DNA from: Scalesia atractyloides
Taxonomy: Eukaryota; Streptophyta; Magnoliopsida; Asterales; Asteraceae
NCBI GenBank assembly: GCA_947069175.1
Contig: CAMTDV010000018.1
Span: 39,692,869-39,756,868, forward strand
Length of the DNA: 64,000 bases
Direction of reading: 5' to 3'
The translations under genes and the position numbers were made by a program. This document shows positions 10,051-22,563 of the stretch, piece by piece. Under the pieces are notes generated by a model. That model saw nothing but the letters and a program-made list of their open reading frames with translations, made no database searches and was not told where the DNA came from. Every line of letters begins with the position of its first letter. The first letter of the stretch is position 1.

Positions 10051-12420
10051 TTAATCCATGTTTAGCATTCCAATCCAAAAGATCAGACTTTCAAAGGTTG
10101 ATGTATTTAATGCTTTGGTTAGAACACCTGCCAGTTGATCTTTAGTATGGACATGTTGTAAAGAAATGAAACATTTTTCATATCAATCTCTCACAAAGTG
10201 ATGTCTGATGTCAATATGCTTTGTTGTGGAGTGAGAAACAGGATTCTTAATGATGTTTTCACCTGCTTGACTGTCTATCTTGGAGTAGTCTTTAATGTAG
10301 TTACACCAAAATCCAGCAGTTGGTTCTAATGCCACAAGAGTTAAGCAGTGCAACTTGCATCAGCAATGTATTCTGCCTCGGAAGTGGATGTGGATACTGC
10401 AACTTGCTTATTACTTTGCCAAGACACTAGGCAATCACCTAGGAATTGGACTCCTCCTGATGTGGGCTTCCTTGTTGTTTGGCAACCAGCAAAATCATTG
10501 TCTGAGTAACCTGAAAGCTCAATGTTTTCATTAGCAGGATACCAGATACCAAGTGTGGGAGCACCTTTTATGTATCTGAATATCCTTTTCACAGCAATTA
10601 AATTTGACTTTCTAGGTGCTGACTGGAATCTAGCACAAACACATGTTGCAAACATGATATCTGGCCTAGAATCAGTTAGGTGCAATAAAGACCCAATCAT
10701 ACTTCTATAGAGAGTTTAATCAACCAGGTCATCTTTGTCATCAACAGTGACAAGCTTTGAGGTTGCCAATGGTGTGCTACAAGGTTTACAATCATTCATA
10801 TCAAATTTGTTAAGCAGTTCTTTGACATACTTATTTTGAAGAATGAAAGTGCCATTGTGCATTTGTTTAACTTGAAGGCCAAGAAAACATTGTAACTCAC
10901 CCATTGCACTCATTTCAAACTCTCCCTGCCATGAGTTCTCTAAACTCTTCACACATGGCAGTGCATGTGGATCCAAAAATGATGTCATCCACATAAATTT
11001 GGACAAGCATCAGATCTTTTCATTTCTATTTCGAAAATAAAGTTTTGTCAATTTTACCTCTTGAAAATCCAATGGATAAGAGAAAAGTGGATACAGTTTC
11101 ATACCAGGCTTTGGGTGCTTGTTTTAGACCATATAGTGCTTTGTTGAGCTTGTACACATGATAAGGATGAAATGCATCTTCAAATCAAGGAGGTTGACAC
11201 ACATACAGTTCTTCTTTGATCTTTCCATACAAGAATGAACTTTAGATATCCATTTGAAACACTTTGATGTTGTGGTTAGCAGCAAAGGCTAAGAACAGTA
11301 TGATGGCTTCTAACCTTGCTATAGGAGCAAATGTTTCATCATAGTCAATGCCTTCTTCTTGTCTATAACCTTGAACCACGAGCCTTGCCTTGTTCTTGAC
11401 AACAATACCCCTTTCATCGGTTTTGTTTTTGAAGACCCGCTTTATGCCAATTGGACATACATCCTTAGGCAGTGGTACAAGTTCCCAAACTTGTTGGCTT
11501 TTAAATTGTAGGAATTCTTCTTGCATAGTTTCTACCCAAGTATTGTCTTTCAGTACCTCTTGGTACTTGACAGGTTGTGTGAGTGATAGAAAGCCATCAA
11601 AAAGACACATGTTTCCGGATTGGCTCTTTGTGAGCACTCCCTCATTGATGTTGCCAATAACTTGATCCAAATGATGGCTTTTAAGGAAAATCAAATCACC
11701 TTGGTGTGGGACAATGGCATTTTGAGGTGAAGACTGTAGATGAGAATCATCTAAGCTAACATCTGTTGGAAAATTTGAAGTTCCAAGAATTGTTTGGAAT
11801 GGATGTGGGATTGTGTTGATTTTTGTTCACAGTGTGTGGACTTTTATCAACAGTGGTTTGGTTTTCCGAGCTGACAGAGGTTTGAGGATCAACAACTGTT
11901 GAGCCAACAGTGGCAGAGTTTTCACAATTGTTATTAGCATCTGCCCCTCTGATGGAAGGACTGATTTTGAATTGTGGAAGCACACTGCCATTCCTTGATC
12001 TTGAAGTAAAGAATGTGATGTACCTGCATGGTTAGTCTTGATAGACACATCTTCAAATGTAAATTTGTCTAGATCAAACATTTCAGCAGGATTTACTGGG
12101 ATTTTCAAAGAAGAGAGTTCACTGAACTTCACATTCAAAGTTTCTTCAACACACTTGGTCCTAGATTTAAAAAATCTGTAGGCTTTAGCAGTGGTTGAGT
12201 ATCCGAAAAAATAACCACCATCAACTTTGGCTGCAAATTTTGAAATTGAATCTTTTAAGTTTAAAATGAAGCATGGGAAGCCAAAGACTTTGAAATATAA
12301 GATCATAGGTTTGATTTTGTAAAGAATTTCATAGGCAGTCTTTTGGTGCCTGGGTTCATCAAAACTCTGTTCTAAACATAGCAAGCAGTATTTAAAGCCT
12401 CTGCCTAAAAAGACAAGGGT
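10051..12420 (-). pseudogene. Sire-like copia reverse transcriptase and RNase H
   Basis: Minus strand. From the integrase tail (about 12384-11827) through a linker, RT begins near 11640: DNTWVETMQEEFLQF, GIKRVFKNKTDERG, VFQMDI, KLNKALYGLKQAPKAWYE and an intact IYVDDIIFGS (about 10995-10984), then GELQCFLGLQVKQ and RNase H with MIGSLLHLTDSRPDIM, RIFRYIKGAPTLGIWYP and STSTSEAEYIA. The tail keeps HSTTKHIDIRHHFVRD and ends with TAA at 10051-10053. Frameshifts near 11230, 11030 and 10925 and several stops disable it. It would copy element RNA to DNA. YVDDIIFGS and gag wording point to the Sire lineage. Confidence 0.85.
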
Positions 12421-13395
12421 AAACCTGAGTCTGCAAGCATAGTTCTTGCTGATTCAATTAAAGTTCTATTTTTCCTTTCAACCACCCCATTTTGTTATGG
12501 AGTCCTTGGGATGCTATACTGTCTCACAATCCCTTTAGACTCACAAAAAGCATCCAACTCCAAATTCCTAAACTCTGTCCCATTGTTACTTCTAAAAATT
12601 TTTACTAGAAGGTCAAATTGTTTTTCAACCTGTTTGACAAAATTTTGCAAAATACTAGCAGTTTCATCCTTATAGTGCATGAAAAATGTCCATGTAAACC
12701 TTGAAAAATCATCTACAATGACCAAACAATATCTTTTCTTTGTGAGACTCATGATTTTTACAGGGCCAAACAGATCCATGTGCAATAATTGTAAGCATTG
12801 GGTTGTTTTGGACTCTTCAATGGACTTGTAAGAACTTTTATGTTATTTGCCTTTTAAACAGGAAACACAATGTTCTTCACAAATAAATTGTTTTGGGGGT
12901 AAACCTTTGACAAGACTTTGTTTTGAGAGAGTGGTGATAGTTTTCAGATTTGTGTGTCCAAGTCTTGTATGCCATAACTATGTCTCTTTGCTTGAAACAA
13001 CTGAGAACAGGCATGCATTAGACAATTGATTATTCTTCAACACATCAACCACATACCTATGAGCAACAAGTTGTGCTTTGCTCTCAGCAATGATTTGATC
13101 AATCTTTTTAACAACCTCTTGTCCTACAATTTGACATGTTTTCTTTGTAAAGAAGAATCCATATCCTTTGTCACTCATTTGTGAGACACTTAGCAAGTTG
13201 ACTTTTAGATAGTCAGTGAGATTAACATGCTCAAATTTGAGTTTCCCACCTTGAACAGACCCTAACCCCAACACCTTTCCTTTTGAATTGTTACCAAAAG
13301 ATATATCACCCCCTCCATGAGCCATGAAGTCTTTGAGAAGGGCTCTACATCCTGTCATGTGTCTGGAGCCTCCACTATCTACATACCATAAACTA
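12421..13395 (-). pseudogene. Sire-like copia protease, HHCC module and integrase
   Basis: The protease signature DSGGSRHMTG is at about 13385-13350, and 13358-12978 continues as one frame with LLSVSQMSDKGYGF. The pre-integrase zinc module follows with frame breaks. The integrase core at 12785-12430 has MHMDLFGP, VDDFSRFTW and an ERKNRT segment, but the second catalytic Asp is replaced: the text reads RSNNGTEF where the family has SDNG (GAC to AAC). Even without its stops (near 12495 and 12430) the integrase would be catalytically dead. Confidence 0.8.
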
Positions 13396-13597
13396 ACAAG
13401 GCAAGTGGAAGCTCCCTACACATAAGTAAACAATTAGTTTAGGTGGGTCTCCAAAGCCAAAATGGCTTTGGATGGAGTCACAGATTGTCTAATCTCAAAT
13501 TCAGGAATATGGACAATGGTTTGATTTGGTCTTTGTAATCACTGTTGTGAACCATTTCCTATCAGATGTTGGTAACCATGAGGATGCCTATTGACTC
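13396..13597 (-). pseudogene. gag-protease junction of the Sire-like copia
   Basis: Degenerate coding sequence between the last readable gag codons and DSGGSRHMTG, with at least four stops when read in the gag frame. The WYVDSGG lead-in to protease is still visible on the minus strand. Confidence 0.5.
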
Positions 13598-16012
13598 TTA
13601 GCTTTGAGAGTTTTTGTAGCCCTCATAACTAAGAGGGACCTTTTGGTAAATTGGTTGGCCGTATCTTCTTGGATACCTGTTTGCAGGTGGTGCATCTGTC
13701 ACTTGTACCTCTCTAGGAACAGAGGTTTTGTTCAGTGCTTTTGTAATAGATGTTTCAACAGGTTTAAAGGTCTGCTTAGATTTATTTCTAGCAGAGCTTG
13801 AACTTTGACCCTCAACTGCTTTTGATTTAATCTCTTTTACCTTTGTGTCATAGGTTTGAAAATAAACACACTCTTGGGTCTTGTGGTTTGTTCTACCACA
13901 GATGATACACTTTGAAGAATTTGGGATCACACAAGTTTTGTTTATGTCATAAGATTTTAATAGAAAACAGTTTTCAGTGACATGATTTCTTTTCTCACAA
14001 AAGTTACAAAACAAGTTTTTGACCTTTTCTTTCTTCTTCCCTTTTTTCAGACTTCCTTTTAGCAGACGTTGTAACATCTGCTGGAAGATCCTTCGTATTG
14101 GTTATCCTTGCTTTTAGTGCCTTGACCCCATCAATGGTTGAGAAGTCCATTGGCTTGAAGTTTTCTAAAATGTCACACTCATCTGACCATATGGGTTTAA
14201 ATTGATATTTCTCAACTTCCTCAAGTGTTGAGGATCCCTCATGTTTTTCCAAAATGCTTTTGTTTCCATTTTTATCAGTGATTTTTATCTCTTCACCAGC
14301 CAAATTTTTTGGGACAATTTCAACCATCTCAGATTCATTTTTAGCAACACTTTCAGAAACTTTCATTTTTCTTGAAATCAACGCCAAATTTTATGTTACT
14401 TTTGATCTGATTTTTTAACATGATTTCATAACATTTGCAAGATTCTACCAATTTTTCACAAGTGATCTAGGTAAATTCTAAATCCTTTTTGCAAAACTTG
14501 ATATTTCTCTATCATAGTTTGGAGTTGATAGGCTGCTGATTTCAGAATCTTTGTTAACCAACTTTGTTTTCAACTCTTTTGTGAGTTTTTCAAAATTTAG
14601 TTCATCTTCTAAAATTTTATTTCTAAGATTTTCATTCACCCTTTTTATGTTTGCAAAAGCTATTATGCATTTTTCAGAACATAGATCTTTGAGGATCTGA
14701 GGTGATACCTTAGAAGCAGCCATAAGAGCACAGTCACAATCATCTTCACACACCTTGGTATCCCATGGATCAGATAGAGAGCAGTGGCAGCAAGGTGTGC
14801 AAAATGAGTAGTGTTTTGCATTTGATGAGCAGGGATATATTGGGAATACTGAGCAGTGCTTTGTGTGTGTGTTGAGGTTTGGAACTAGGGTGTGTAACAA
14901 TGGGTCCAGAATTTTGAGATATACACTCCCTAGCAAAGTGTCCGAACCTGTTACACTTATAACACTTGATTTTTTATTTATCCAGCCCAACCTTCAACCC
15001 CCCATGCAGCACTAGGAATTTTCTGCTAGTTCTCTTGTAAAATTTACTAGCTCTAACACTTAATAGAGCCAGTTGGTGCAAAGTACCCATTTCTTTTAAT
15101 CAGTTGGTTCAAAGTGTTGAAGATCATTCAGCTCAAAGGAGAGGTTGTCAGAGGTTTGGATTTCCCCACTTGCAGTAAATGCATAGTTGGGTGAGTAAGA
15201 ATCAGAGTTAAAATTTCCTCCAGAAGTTATGTCAATAAAATGATCATAACCCTGATCCTTTCCACTGCCAGATCCCTTTTCTTGGCCTAAAAGTACTGTG
15301 TTACCAAAAGTATAACCATCAGCAACTTTGCCTTATTCTTTCAACTTCTTTTTCTGGTTTAACTCTCTCTCATACGTGAGGAGTCGACCATGAAGTTGGG
15401 TAAGATTCATTTCTTTAAACCCAACAGATGTTCGTGTCACGAAAGCTATTGTGTCCCACTTATCTGGTAACGATCTTAAGAAATGACTATTGATAGTCGA
15501 ATTAAGAACTTCCGCGTTAACCAGCTTAAGCTTGCTTATGAGACAGCTAAATCGCTCGAACTGTTAGGTGGAGACTCACCTTTGACATGACAGAAAGTTT
15601 CATATTGTTGATTCAAAACTTCTCTATTGTTTTCGATCACTTCCTCAGTTCCACCAAATTGCTCTTTTAGTGCATCCCACAGCTCCTTTGCACTATTAGA
15701 GTGGAGCAGTCCAGCATAAATATCGTTAGGTAAGGCATAAGAAACAATGCTAAACACCTTAGCATCTAACTCTATTTTCTGGAAATCCTGCTCGGAGTAG
15801 TTTTTAGGATTTTTTGGCACTTGTTTATCAGGGTCCTCTGTACTTGGAACCAATAGGACATGTGGGCCAAATACAACGGACCACCAGCAACCAGTGTTTT
15901 GCTGAGCTAAAATGTGACTCATCCGACGCTTCCATATGTAATATTCGTTACGAACCAGCATCAGAGGTTTAAACATAGATCAAGTATTTGAATCCGGTGT
16001 GTTTTGAGACAT
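13598..16012 (-). pseudogene. Sire-like copia gag with three zinc knuckles
   Basis: Start ATG at 16012 (MSQNTPDSN) with TGA at 15982-15980, then a frame 15976-15536 containing the gag N-terminal fold (RNEYYIWKRRMSHIL, SAKELWDALKEQFGGTEEV, FCHVKGES). A frameshift near 15575 follows; the chain continues in other frames through 15340 (LLTYERELNQKKKL). Three CX2CX4HX4C knuckles can be read: CYKCNRFGHFAREC (about 14966-14925), CNFCEKRNHVTENC (about 14008-13968) and CIICGRTNHKTQEC (about 13905-13865). A coiled-coil stretch lies at 14680-14480. The protein would coat the element RNA. At least three frameshifts and four stops. Confidence 0.8.
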
Positions 16013-16157
16013 TTCTGAATTGTTTTAAAAAGATTTTGTTTTAAAACTTTTAAAGGTAATAAAACTCTATTTTCCAATGAAAACAATCAAACTAATTAGC
16101 AGGGAGAGCTGATCTTTCAAATCAAATTGATAGTAAAATCAAATTTTGATTGACTAA

Positions 16158-16169
16158 GCTCTGATACCA
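16158..16169 (-). other. primer binding site (tRNA-iMet type)
   Basis: TGGTATCAGAGC on the minus strand, complementary to the 3' end of plant initiator Met tRNA, two bases from the LTR end and 145 bp upstream of the gag ATG. It fixes the element's orientation and its 5' end. Confidence 0.9.
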
Positions 16170-16171
16170 AT

Positions 16172-16514
16172 TGTTAGGATCCGATTTTGAATTGATTGTA
16201 ATTGTTTTAAAAGATGCTAAATGAAAGAAGGTAAAACAGAGTGAATTACAGCGAAAATAGAAAACTTTGTATTACAATCAATGGAAAATTGTTTTCATCA
16301 TCATGCTTTCAAACTTATTGTTTTGCATGTGAATCACAAACTCCCCTTCAGCCTTTTATAACTAAGTTTGATAGTATAGAAATGTAGAGAAGATGATTGG
16401 TAAATGATCTTTTCAATAGATGAATGGAACAGTACGATGTACTTTTCTATTTATACAAGATTTCAAACCTCTGAGCATCTTTGATGACATCAGGGTTGAT
16501 AGTGACTGCTAACA
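16172..16514 (-). mobile_element. 5' LTR of the Sire-like copia
   Basis: The U5 end is fixed by the adjacent PBS: ...GGATCCTAACA. TGTTAG at 16514 gives a matching terminus (TGTTAG/CTAACA), so about 343 bp. A TATAAATA box (minus strand, 16455-16448) lies only about 60 bp inside that edge, so the true U3 may reach further, into 16515-16652, where I see nothing else. A matching 3' LTR is absent: the element is cut at about 8190. Confidence 0.6.
16448..16455 (-). promoter_or_regulatory. TATA box of the 16.2-16.5 kb LTR
   Basis: CTTGTATAAATAG on the minus strand, about 280 bp upstream of the PBS and in the expected orientation for the copia at 8.2-16.0 kb. Confidence 0.6.
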
Positions 16515-16652
16515 TCTAAATAACTAACCTAACCACTGATTAACCTATCATCTGCTTATTACAAATACAGTTACATTGAAACACTGATAAAACACTCAAC
16601 ACTGATATCTCTAAACTTAGTTGTCTTCATCAGACCTTAGCTTTATTCTTTT

Positions 16653-17063
16653 TGTGCACATATGTCTATTGCCTACGTCTAGGATAAGTCTGATGTTTAG
16701 ATAGGGTTTCGTAGCTTCAAAAGTTTAGTTTTGAAAATTGTGTATAGTTGTTATAATTTTCGTACGAAAATTTCTAAGGATTTTCGTATGAAAATCTTGA
16801 GTCTTGAGTTACTAGGTGCTGTCATGTCTTGCCTATAAGTAGGTGACTTATGATCTTTGTCCAGTATGCTGTTTTTGGTGATCAGCGGCGAAGCCCTGCT
16901 TGAGTGTGTAATCGTTTGAACGTTTATCAATACAACAGACGGTTAAACAGTAATCATTGCTTGTTCTTTGTTTGTTTAATCAACTAACAATGAATTCCGC
17001 CTCTGTTAGCTGAGCAAGTCTGACCGGAAGCTCGCAAGTTAGGCCCGATCCTAAGCATTCACA
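16653..17063 (+). mobile_element. copia LTR (plus strand) with TTCGTACGAA palindromes
   Basis: The right edge is set by the PBS at 17066. The left edge is chosen where TGTG mirrors the terminal CACA (about 411 bp; inferred). U3 contains an 18-bp perfect palindrome AATTTTCGTACGAAAATT (about 16758-16775) and a second near-perfect one GATTTTCGTATGAAAATC about 10 bp on, then TATAAGTA (16834-16841). GGCGAAGCCCTG resembles the U5 of the array LTRs. Confidence 0.55.
16834..16841 (+). promoter_or_regulatory. TATA box of the 16.7-17.1 kb LTR
   Basis: TATAAGTA about 45 bp downstream of the two TTCG-TA-CGAA type palindromes and 230 bp upstream of the PBS. Confidence 0.5.
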
Positions 17064-17065
17064 AG

Positions 17066-17078
17066 TGGTATCAAAGCC
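17066..17078 (+). other. primer binding site, plus-strand copia
   Basis: TGGTATCAAAGCC, one or two mismatches from the initiator-Met PBS, two bases after the LTR end CACA. Confidence 0.75.
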
Positions 17079-17560
17079 TTAAGGTCTGATTTGTGAACAA
17101 ACAACCAAGTTTCAGCTGGATTCAACCTTCAAAGTTCAAGATTCATCCATTGGAAACTCTTCTTCTACTATTTCTTGGAACTTATCCTAGATCTAAAGGA
17201 TTTCATGGACAATTTGGACTAGGTTATTCGTATAACGTGTTAAAATCAATTCTAAACAGTTCACTGATACATACAACCTAAAATCCATCAAAATCATGCT
17301 TGAAATCATCAAAAACGTGAAATTGTGAACAAGTGTTCGAAGAAGATAACAATTTTCACACAAAATACTAATTTTCGTACAAAAAACAGGGTCTTAAAAC
17401 CTGAAAATTTTGATCTAACAAAGAAGCAAAATTTTCGCACCAATTTGAATTTTCGTACCAAAATCCTAGTCTACACTTCGTACGAAAATTTTCCTGTTTC
17501 AATCTAATTTTTCAGTCAATTTCATGTTAACCAGTTTTAACCTGTTTCTCTGTTTTGAGT
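17079..17560 (+). other. leader of the plus-strand copia
   Basis: Non-coding, AT-rich leader between PBS and gag. It holds more copies and halves of the TTTTCGTAC/GTACGAAAA motif (about 17370, 17435, 17455, 17478), echoing the palindromes in its own LTR. Its layout matches the palindrome-filled leader inside each array unit. Confidence 0.55.
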
Positions 17561-17838
17561 ATTTTTCAAGATATCGTGAGGAAGAATTCCATAACGCGTT
17601 CGCTACACAAGCCGTTACAGCTTCCGTAGCAGCCCAGAACATGAATCTTGAAAATGAAATAGGAACCACTACAAAGCCTCCAAAGCTCATGAACATCAAA
17701 GACTACGAGAGTTGGGGTGAGCGTTTCAAGAACTTGGTTCAAGCGACAAACTTAACCGTTTGGTTTGCACTCAAGAACAAGTATCTGAGGGTCCGTTGTA
17801 CAGATCATTCCGGTCCTAATTTGGCTAAACTAATGTAA
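17560..17838 (+). pseudogene. copia gag N-terminus, fused to LTR sequence
   Basis: Reads ...NMNLENEIGTTTKPPKLM then NIKDYESWGERFKNLVQAT and WFALKNKY, the N-terminal gag pattern of Sire-like copia. At 17786 the sequence leaves gag and enters a minus-strand LTR (tgaggg), so the last 17 codons (to TAA at 17836-17838) are LTR read backwards. It is the longest copy of the gag scrap that recurs in each array unit and shows what the scrap came from. Confidence 0.7.
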
Positions 17839-18003
17839 ACGTGCGGAATCCGTTAGCATAGGTGACATTGGAGACAAGTTTGTTACTGATTAATTACTGT
17901 TTCATTGATTAGTAGACCTTACAGATCATGGAAACACTTGGACAGAGCTTCACCTCTGTCGTGAAAAAATCACAGAATCTTATAAATGAAATGTCAAGAC
18001 TCC

Positions 18004-18011
18004 TATTTATA
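18004..18011 (-). promoter_or_regulatory. TATA box of array unit 1
   Basis: TATAAATA on the minus strand. Equivalent boxes stand at 20386-20393, 25135-25142, 29093-29100 and 36068-36075 and, on the plus strand, at 40852-40859. The unit at 22.78 kb has lost it (tatttcta on the plus strand). Confidence 0.6.
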
Positions 18012-19726
18012 GGAGTGCAAGTTCGCTTGGGGAGTGCAAGTTCGGGCGAACTTGACTACAACATATACATTTCAAGCGAACTTGACCCTTTACATACACA
18101 AACGTCGACATTTCGCTCCTAAATACTGACTCGATATTATACGATGACGTAGGCAACAGACATATGCATAAACAGACTCCCCCGTGGATGTTGTCGTAGT
18201 CATCTTTCTACAAATAAATTCCAGAGTCTTTAAAATTCTCTTGATCTTCATAGCATCTGCAATCCTTTTCTCTTTTCTTGAGCTTGTCTTGATAAAACTT
18301 TAAGCACCATGCTCCCCCTTGCTTTGAGTTTTCTGGTATCTTCAATCAACGTTTTTATCCAGCTCCTCCTTAAAATCTACTTCATGTTTAAAATTTCCTC
18401 GAACATTCAAATAAACATTTCGGATTCAAACTTTGAAATTTCTAAACACCAACATTTCAAATTTTAATCTCCTCTTCAGTTTTTAAACCCTCTCAGTTAT
18501 TCCTTTATAAATTAATGACCTTTAATATCTGATTCATGTATCAAGTTCAACTTAGTGATCTTGGTAAAAATTTTGACACTAAACTGACACATTTATTCAA
18601 ATGTAAGTTTCAACTTAATGAACTTTTAAACTTTTCAGATCAATTTTCAAAAGTTTTTAGATTTTGTTTAGCAACTCTATACTTTGAAAATCAGCTTTTC
18701 ATCATCAGTGGTCAAAACTAAAGGATAATATAATCTTTTTGTTTTTATGAAATGAATATCAAAACACTAAGTATGTACCACCATATTTAAATATTTATTT
18801 TTGTTGAGTTTGTGTTAAAGGATCATATCAGTTTTTGAATCATATCACTAGTACCGTTGACCTTTTTTATGACACTAAGTTTTAAACAAATTTACCTAGA
18901 TTGTCGATATGTTGTCCTCTTAAACTTCAGCACATTTCTCAATTGTTCTAAGATATGTTAGGTAGAATTATGAAACTTGACTTAACTTTGTTTCCCACTT
19001 CTTGAATATACTCCCGAATCCAGATTCCGTAGATTTCATCTTATAGGTGAATATTGCGTAGTTGATATCTGTCTCTGGGTTGTGCGAGGCCTTGAGAGCT
19101 CAGGTTAGTACTACCGTACAGACAAAGAGATGAAGGCTCGACTTAAAGGTGTGTTCCATTTAAGGAATCATTTCAACATTGCAAATGTTTAGATTTTTTG
19201 ATTCTTTTCAAGTTTGCATGAAGTGTTAGGTGTTTTTAGCATAAAGCATTATAGAAGTTCTAGGCTATTGCTTCCGCAAAATCAGAAGAACTAATATAAT
19301 ACCCCAGATATCAACTATCTATAAAGACCTCGTAGCTCAGAATCAGGCAATCCTTCACTCGAAATTTCGGAGTACTAAGTCCATATATCCAAGATGTGTT
19401 AATCCACAAGTATAAGCAGTTGTGAAATTTAGTTTATATCCCGGAAACAATTTACTGAACGTGTTAACATTTCTCTTAAAGTTACCTAATTTGAAGTAGT
19501 GATTATCAGAGCAGGATTGGCCTAATTTGAAGACATTGGACATAGAACATCTCATCTTCTACTCATTTCTTCTATTTTTAACTTTTCTTGGACAATTCAC
19601 GGACAAAATAGACTGATTTTGTAGTATAATACGTAAAATCCATAATATTAAAACCCTTGAAAAGTTCTGAGCTTAAAACAAACGAATTCATGCTGAAAAA
19701 TTGAAAAAAACATGTTTGAAATCACA

Positions 19727-20045
19727 ACTTCGCTCGCACTTAACATCAAGTTCGCTCGAACTTGACTGAAAGACTCAAAATTTTAATCAAGTTTTTCCGA
19801 ACTTGACTGATTTTTCAAGAAGTTCTCTCGAACTTGACTGTTTTTCATTATTTTTAGTCAAGTTCGCCCGAACTTGATAAAAATTTGTTGAAAGTCTATA
19901 CAAGTTCGCCCGAACTTTCTATCTCTTGAAAATTCACATAAGTTCGCTCGAACTTGCTATTTTTCATAACACTCAACACAAGTTCGCTCGAACTTGTTAA
20001 GTAGCTGATTTTCACACGCTGTGACAAGTTCGACCGAACTTGTCC
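19727..20045. repeat. palindrome cluster, unit 1
   Basis: About nine motifs of the form CAAGTTCG-NN-CGAACTTG in 320 bp, spaced roughly 35-45 bp, four of them exact. Centres vary (CT, CC, AC). The next feature downstream is plus-strand gag, so this is in leader position. Confidence 0.85.
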
Positions 20046-20168
20046 AAGGTTTCTAAAAAATAAAAAAAGCTCATGAACATCGAAGACTACGAGAGTTGAG
20101 TGAGCGTTTCAAGAACTGGGTTCAAGTGACAAACTTAACCGTTTGGTTTGCACTCGAGAACAAGTATC

Positions 20169-22563
20169 TGAGGGTCCGTTGTACGGATCGTTCCGGTCCT
20201 AATTTGGCTAACCTAATGTAAACGTTCGGAATCCGTTAGCATAGGCGACATTGGAGACAAGTTTGTTGCTGATTAATCACTGTTTCATTGATTAGTAGAC
20301 GTTACAGATCCAGGAAACACTTGGACAGAGCTTCACCTCTATCGTGAAAAATCACTGAATCTTATAAATGAAATGTCAAGACTCCTATTTATAGGGGTGC
20401 AAGTTCGCTTGGGGAGTGAAAGTTCGGGCGAACTTGCTTAGTCATGTTCCGACGAACTTGACTACAACATATACATTTCAAGCGAACTTGACCGATTACA
20501 TACATAAACTTCGACATTTTGCTCCTAAATACTGACTCGATATTATACGATGACGTAGGCAACAGACATATGCATCAACAGATTCCCCCTTGGATGTTGC
20601 CGTAGTTATCTTTCTACAAATAAAATCCAGAGTCCTTAATATTATCTTGATCTTCATTGCATCTACAATCCTTTTCACTTTTCTTGAGCTTGTCTTGATA
20701 AAACTTTAAGCACCATGCTCCCGCTTGCTTTGAGCTTTCTTGTATCTTCAATCAACATTTTTATCCAGCTCCTCCTTAAAATCTACTTAATGTTTCAAAT
20801 TTCCTCAAACATTCAAATAAACATTTAAGATTCAAACTTTGAAATTTCTAAACACCAACATTTCAAATTTTAATTCCTGTTTAGTTTTTAAACCCTCTCA
20901 GTTATTCCAGTCCAAATTAATGACTTTTAATATCTGATTCATTTATCAAGTTCAACTTAATGATCTTGATTAAACGTTTTGACACTAAACTGACACATTT
21001 ATTCAAATGTAAATTTCAACTTAATGAACTTTTAAACTTTTCAGATCATTTTTTTAAAGTTTTTAGATTTTGTTTAGCAACTCTAGACTTTGAAAATCAG
21101 CTTTTCATCATCAGTGGTCGAAACTAAAGGATAATATAATCCTTTTGTTTTTATGAAATGAATATCAAAACACTAAGTATGTACCAACATATTTACATAT
21201 ATATTTTTGTTGAGTTTGTGTTAAAGAATTATATCAGTTTTTGAAACATATCATTAGTACCGTTGACCTTTTTATGACACTAACTTTAAAACAAATTTAC
21301 CTAGATTGTCGATATGTTGTCTTCTTAAACTTCGGCACATTTCTCAAGTTTTCCAAGATATGTTAGGTAGAATTATGAAACTTGACTTAACTGTGTTTCC
21401 CGATTCTTGAATATACTTCCGAATCCAGATTCCCTAGATTTCATCTTACAGGTGAATATAGCGTAGTTGATATCTGTCTCTGGGATGTGCGAGGCCTTGA
21501 GAGCTCTGGTTAGTACTACCGTACATACAAAGAGATGAAGGCTCGACTTAAAGGTGTGTTCCATTTAAGGAATCTTTTCAGCACTGCAAATGTTTAGATC
21601 TTTGTTTTCTTTTCAAGTTTGCATGCAGTGTTAGGTTTTTTTGGCATAAAGCATTAGAGAAGTTCTAGGCTATTGCTTCCGCAAAATCAAAAGAACTAAT
21701 ATAATATCCTAGATATCAACTATCTATAAAGACCTCGTAGCTCAGAATCAGGCAATCCTTCACTCGAAATTTCGGAGTACTAAGTCCATATATCCAAGAT
21801 GTGTTAATCCACAAGTATAAGCAGTTGTGAAATTTAGTTTATATCCCGAAAATAATTTACTGAACGTGTTAACATTTCTCTTAAACTTACATAGATTGAA
21901 GCAGTGATTATCAGAGTAGGATTGCCCTAATTTGAAGACATTGGACATAGAACATCTCATTTTCTACTCATTTCTTTTATTTTTAACTTTTCTTGGACAA
22001 TTCACGGACAAAATGGACTGATTTTCAAGTATAATACGTAAAATCCATAATAGTAAAACCCTTGAAAAGATCAGGGCTTAAAACAAACGAATTCATGCCA
22101 AAAAATTGAAAAAACATGTTTGAAATCACAACTTCGCTCGAACTTAACATCAAGTTCGCTCGAACTTAACATCAAGTTCGCTCGAACTTGACTGAAAAAC
22201 TCAAAATTTTCATCAAGTTCGCCCGAACTTGACTGATTTTTCAAGAAGTTCACTCGAACTTGACTGTTCTTTCATCATTTTAGTCAAGTTCGCCCGAACT
22301 TTGCTATCTGTTGAAAGTTCACATAAGTTCGCTGGAACTTGCTATTTTTCATAACACTCAACACAAGTTTGCTGAAACTTGTTAAGTAGCTAATTTTCAC
22401 ACGCTGTGACAAGTTCGACCGAACTTGTCCAAGGTTTCTAAAAAAAAAAATTAAAAATTAAAGCTCATGAACATCGAAGACTACGAGAGTTGGAGTGAGC
22501 GTTTCAAGAACTGGGTTCAAGCGACAAACTTAATCGTTTGGTTTGCACTCGAGAACAAGTATC
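20169..22563 (-). repeat. array unit 2 (2,395 bp)
   Basis: Head-to-tail copy of unit 1 with the same internal order; TATA at 20393-20386. Palindrome cluster at 22129-22428, with a 24-bp local duplication near 22145-22190. The gag scrap begins at ATG 22467. Differences from unit 1 are scattered substitutions and small indels, a few percent by eye. No gene. Confidence 0.8.
22129..22428. repeat. palindrome cluster, unit 2
   Basis: About ten motifs, several degraded (for example one arm GCTGGAACTT). Same order as in unit 1 apart from the local duplication. Confidence 0.8.

Larger units (their letters stand above)
17786..20168 (-). repeat. array unit 1 (2,383 bp): LTR, leader, gag scrap
   Basis: The minus strand carries an LTR-like segment from about 19.5 kb down to 17786: long U3, a palindrome zone, TATAAATA (18011-18004), a U5-like stretch and the end CCCTCA. 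Above it on the plus strand lie an AT-rich leader, a palindrome cluster (19727-20045) and about 100 bp of gag (20069-20168). No gene. Gag here has a frameshift near 20098. Confidence 0.8.

Noticed and set aside
17786..20168. Array units as Helitrons or terminal-inverted-repeat DNA transposons
   Set aside because: No Helitron 3' CTRR hairpin was identified and no transposase. TATA, U5-like sequence and gag pieces point to LTR elements.
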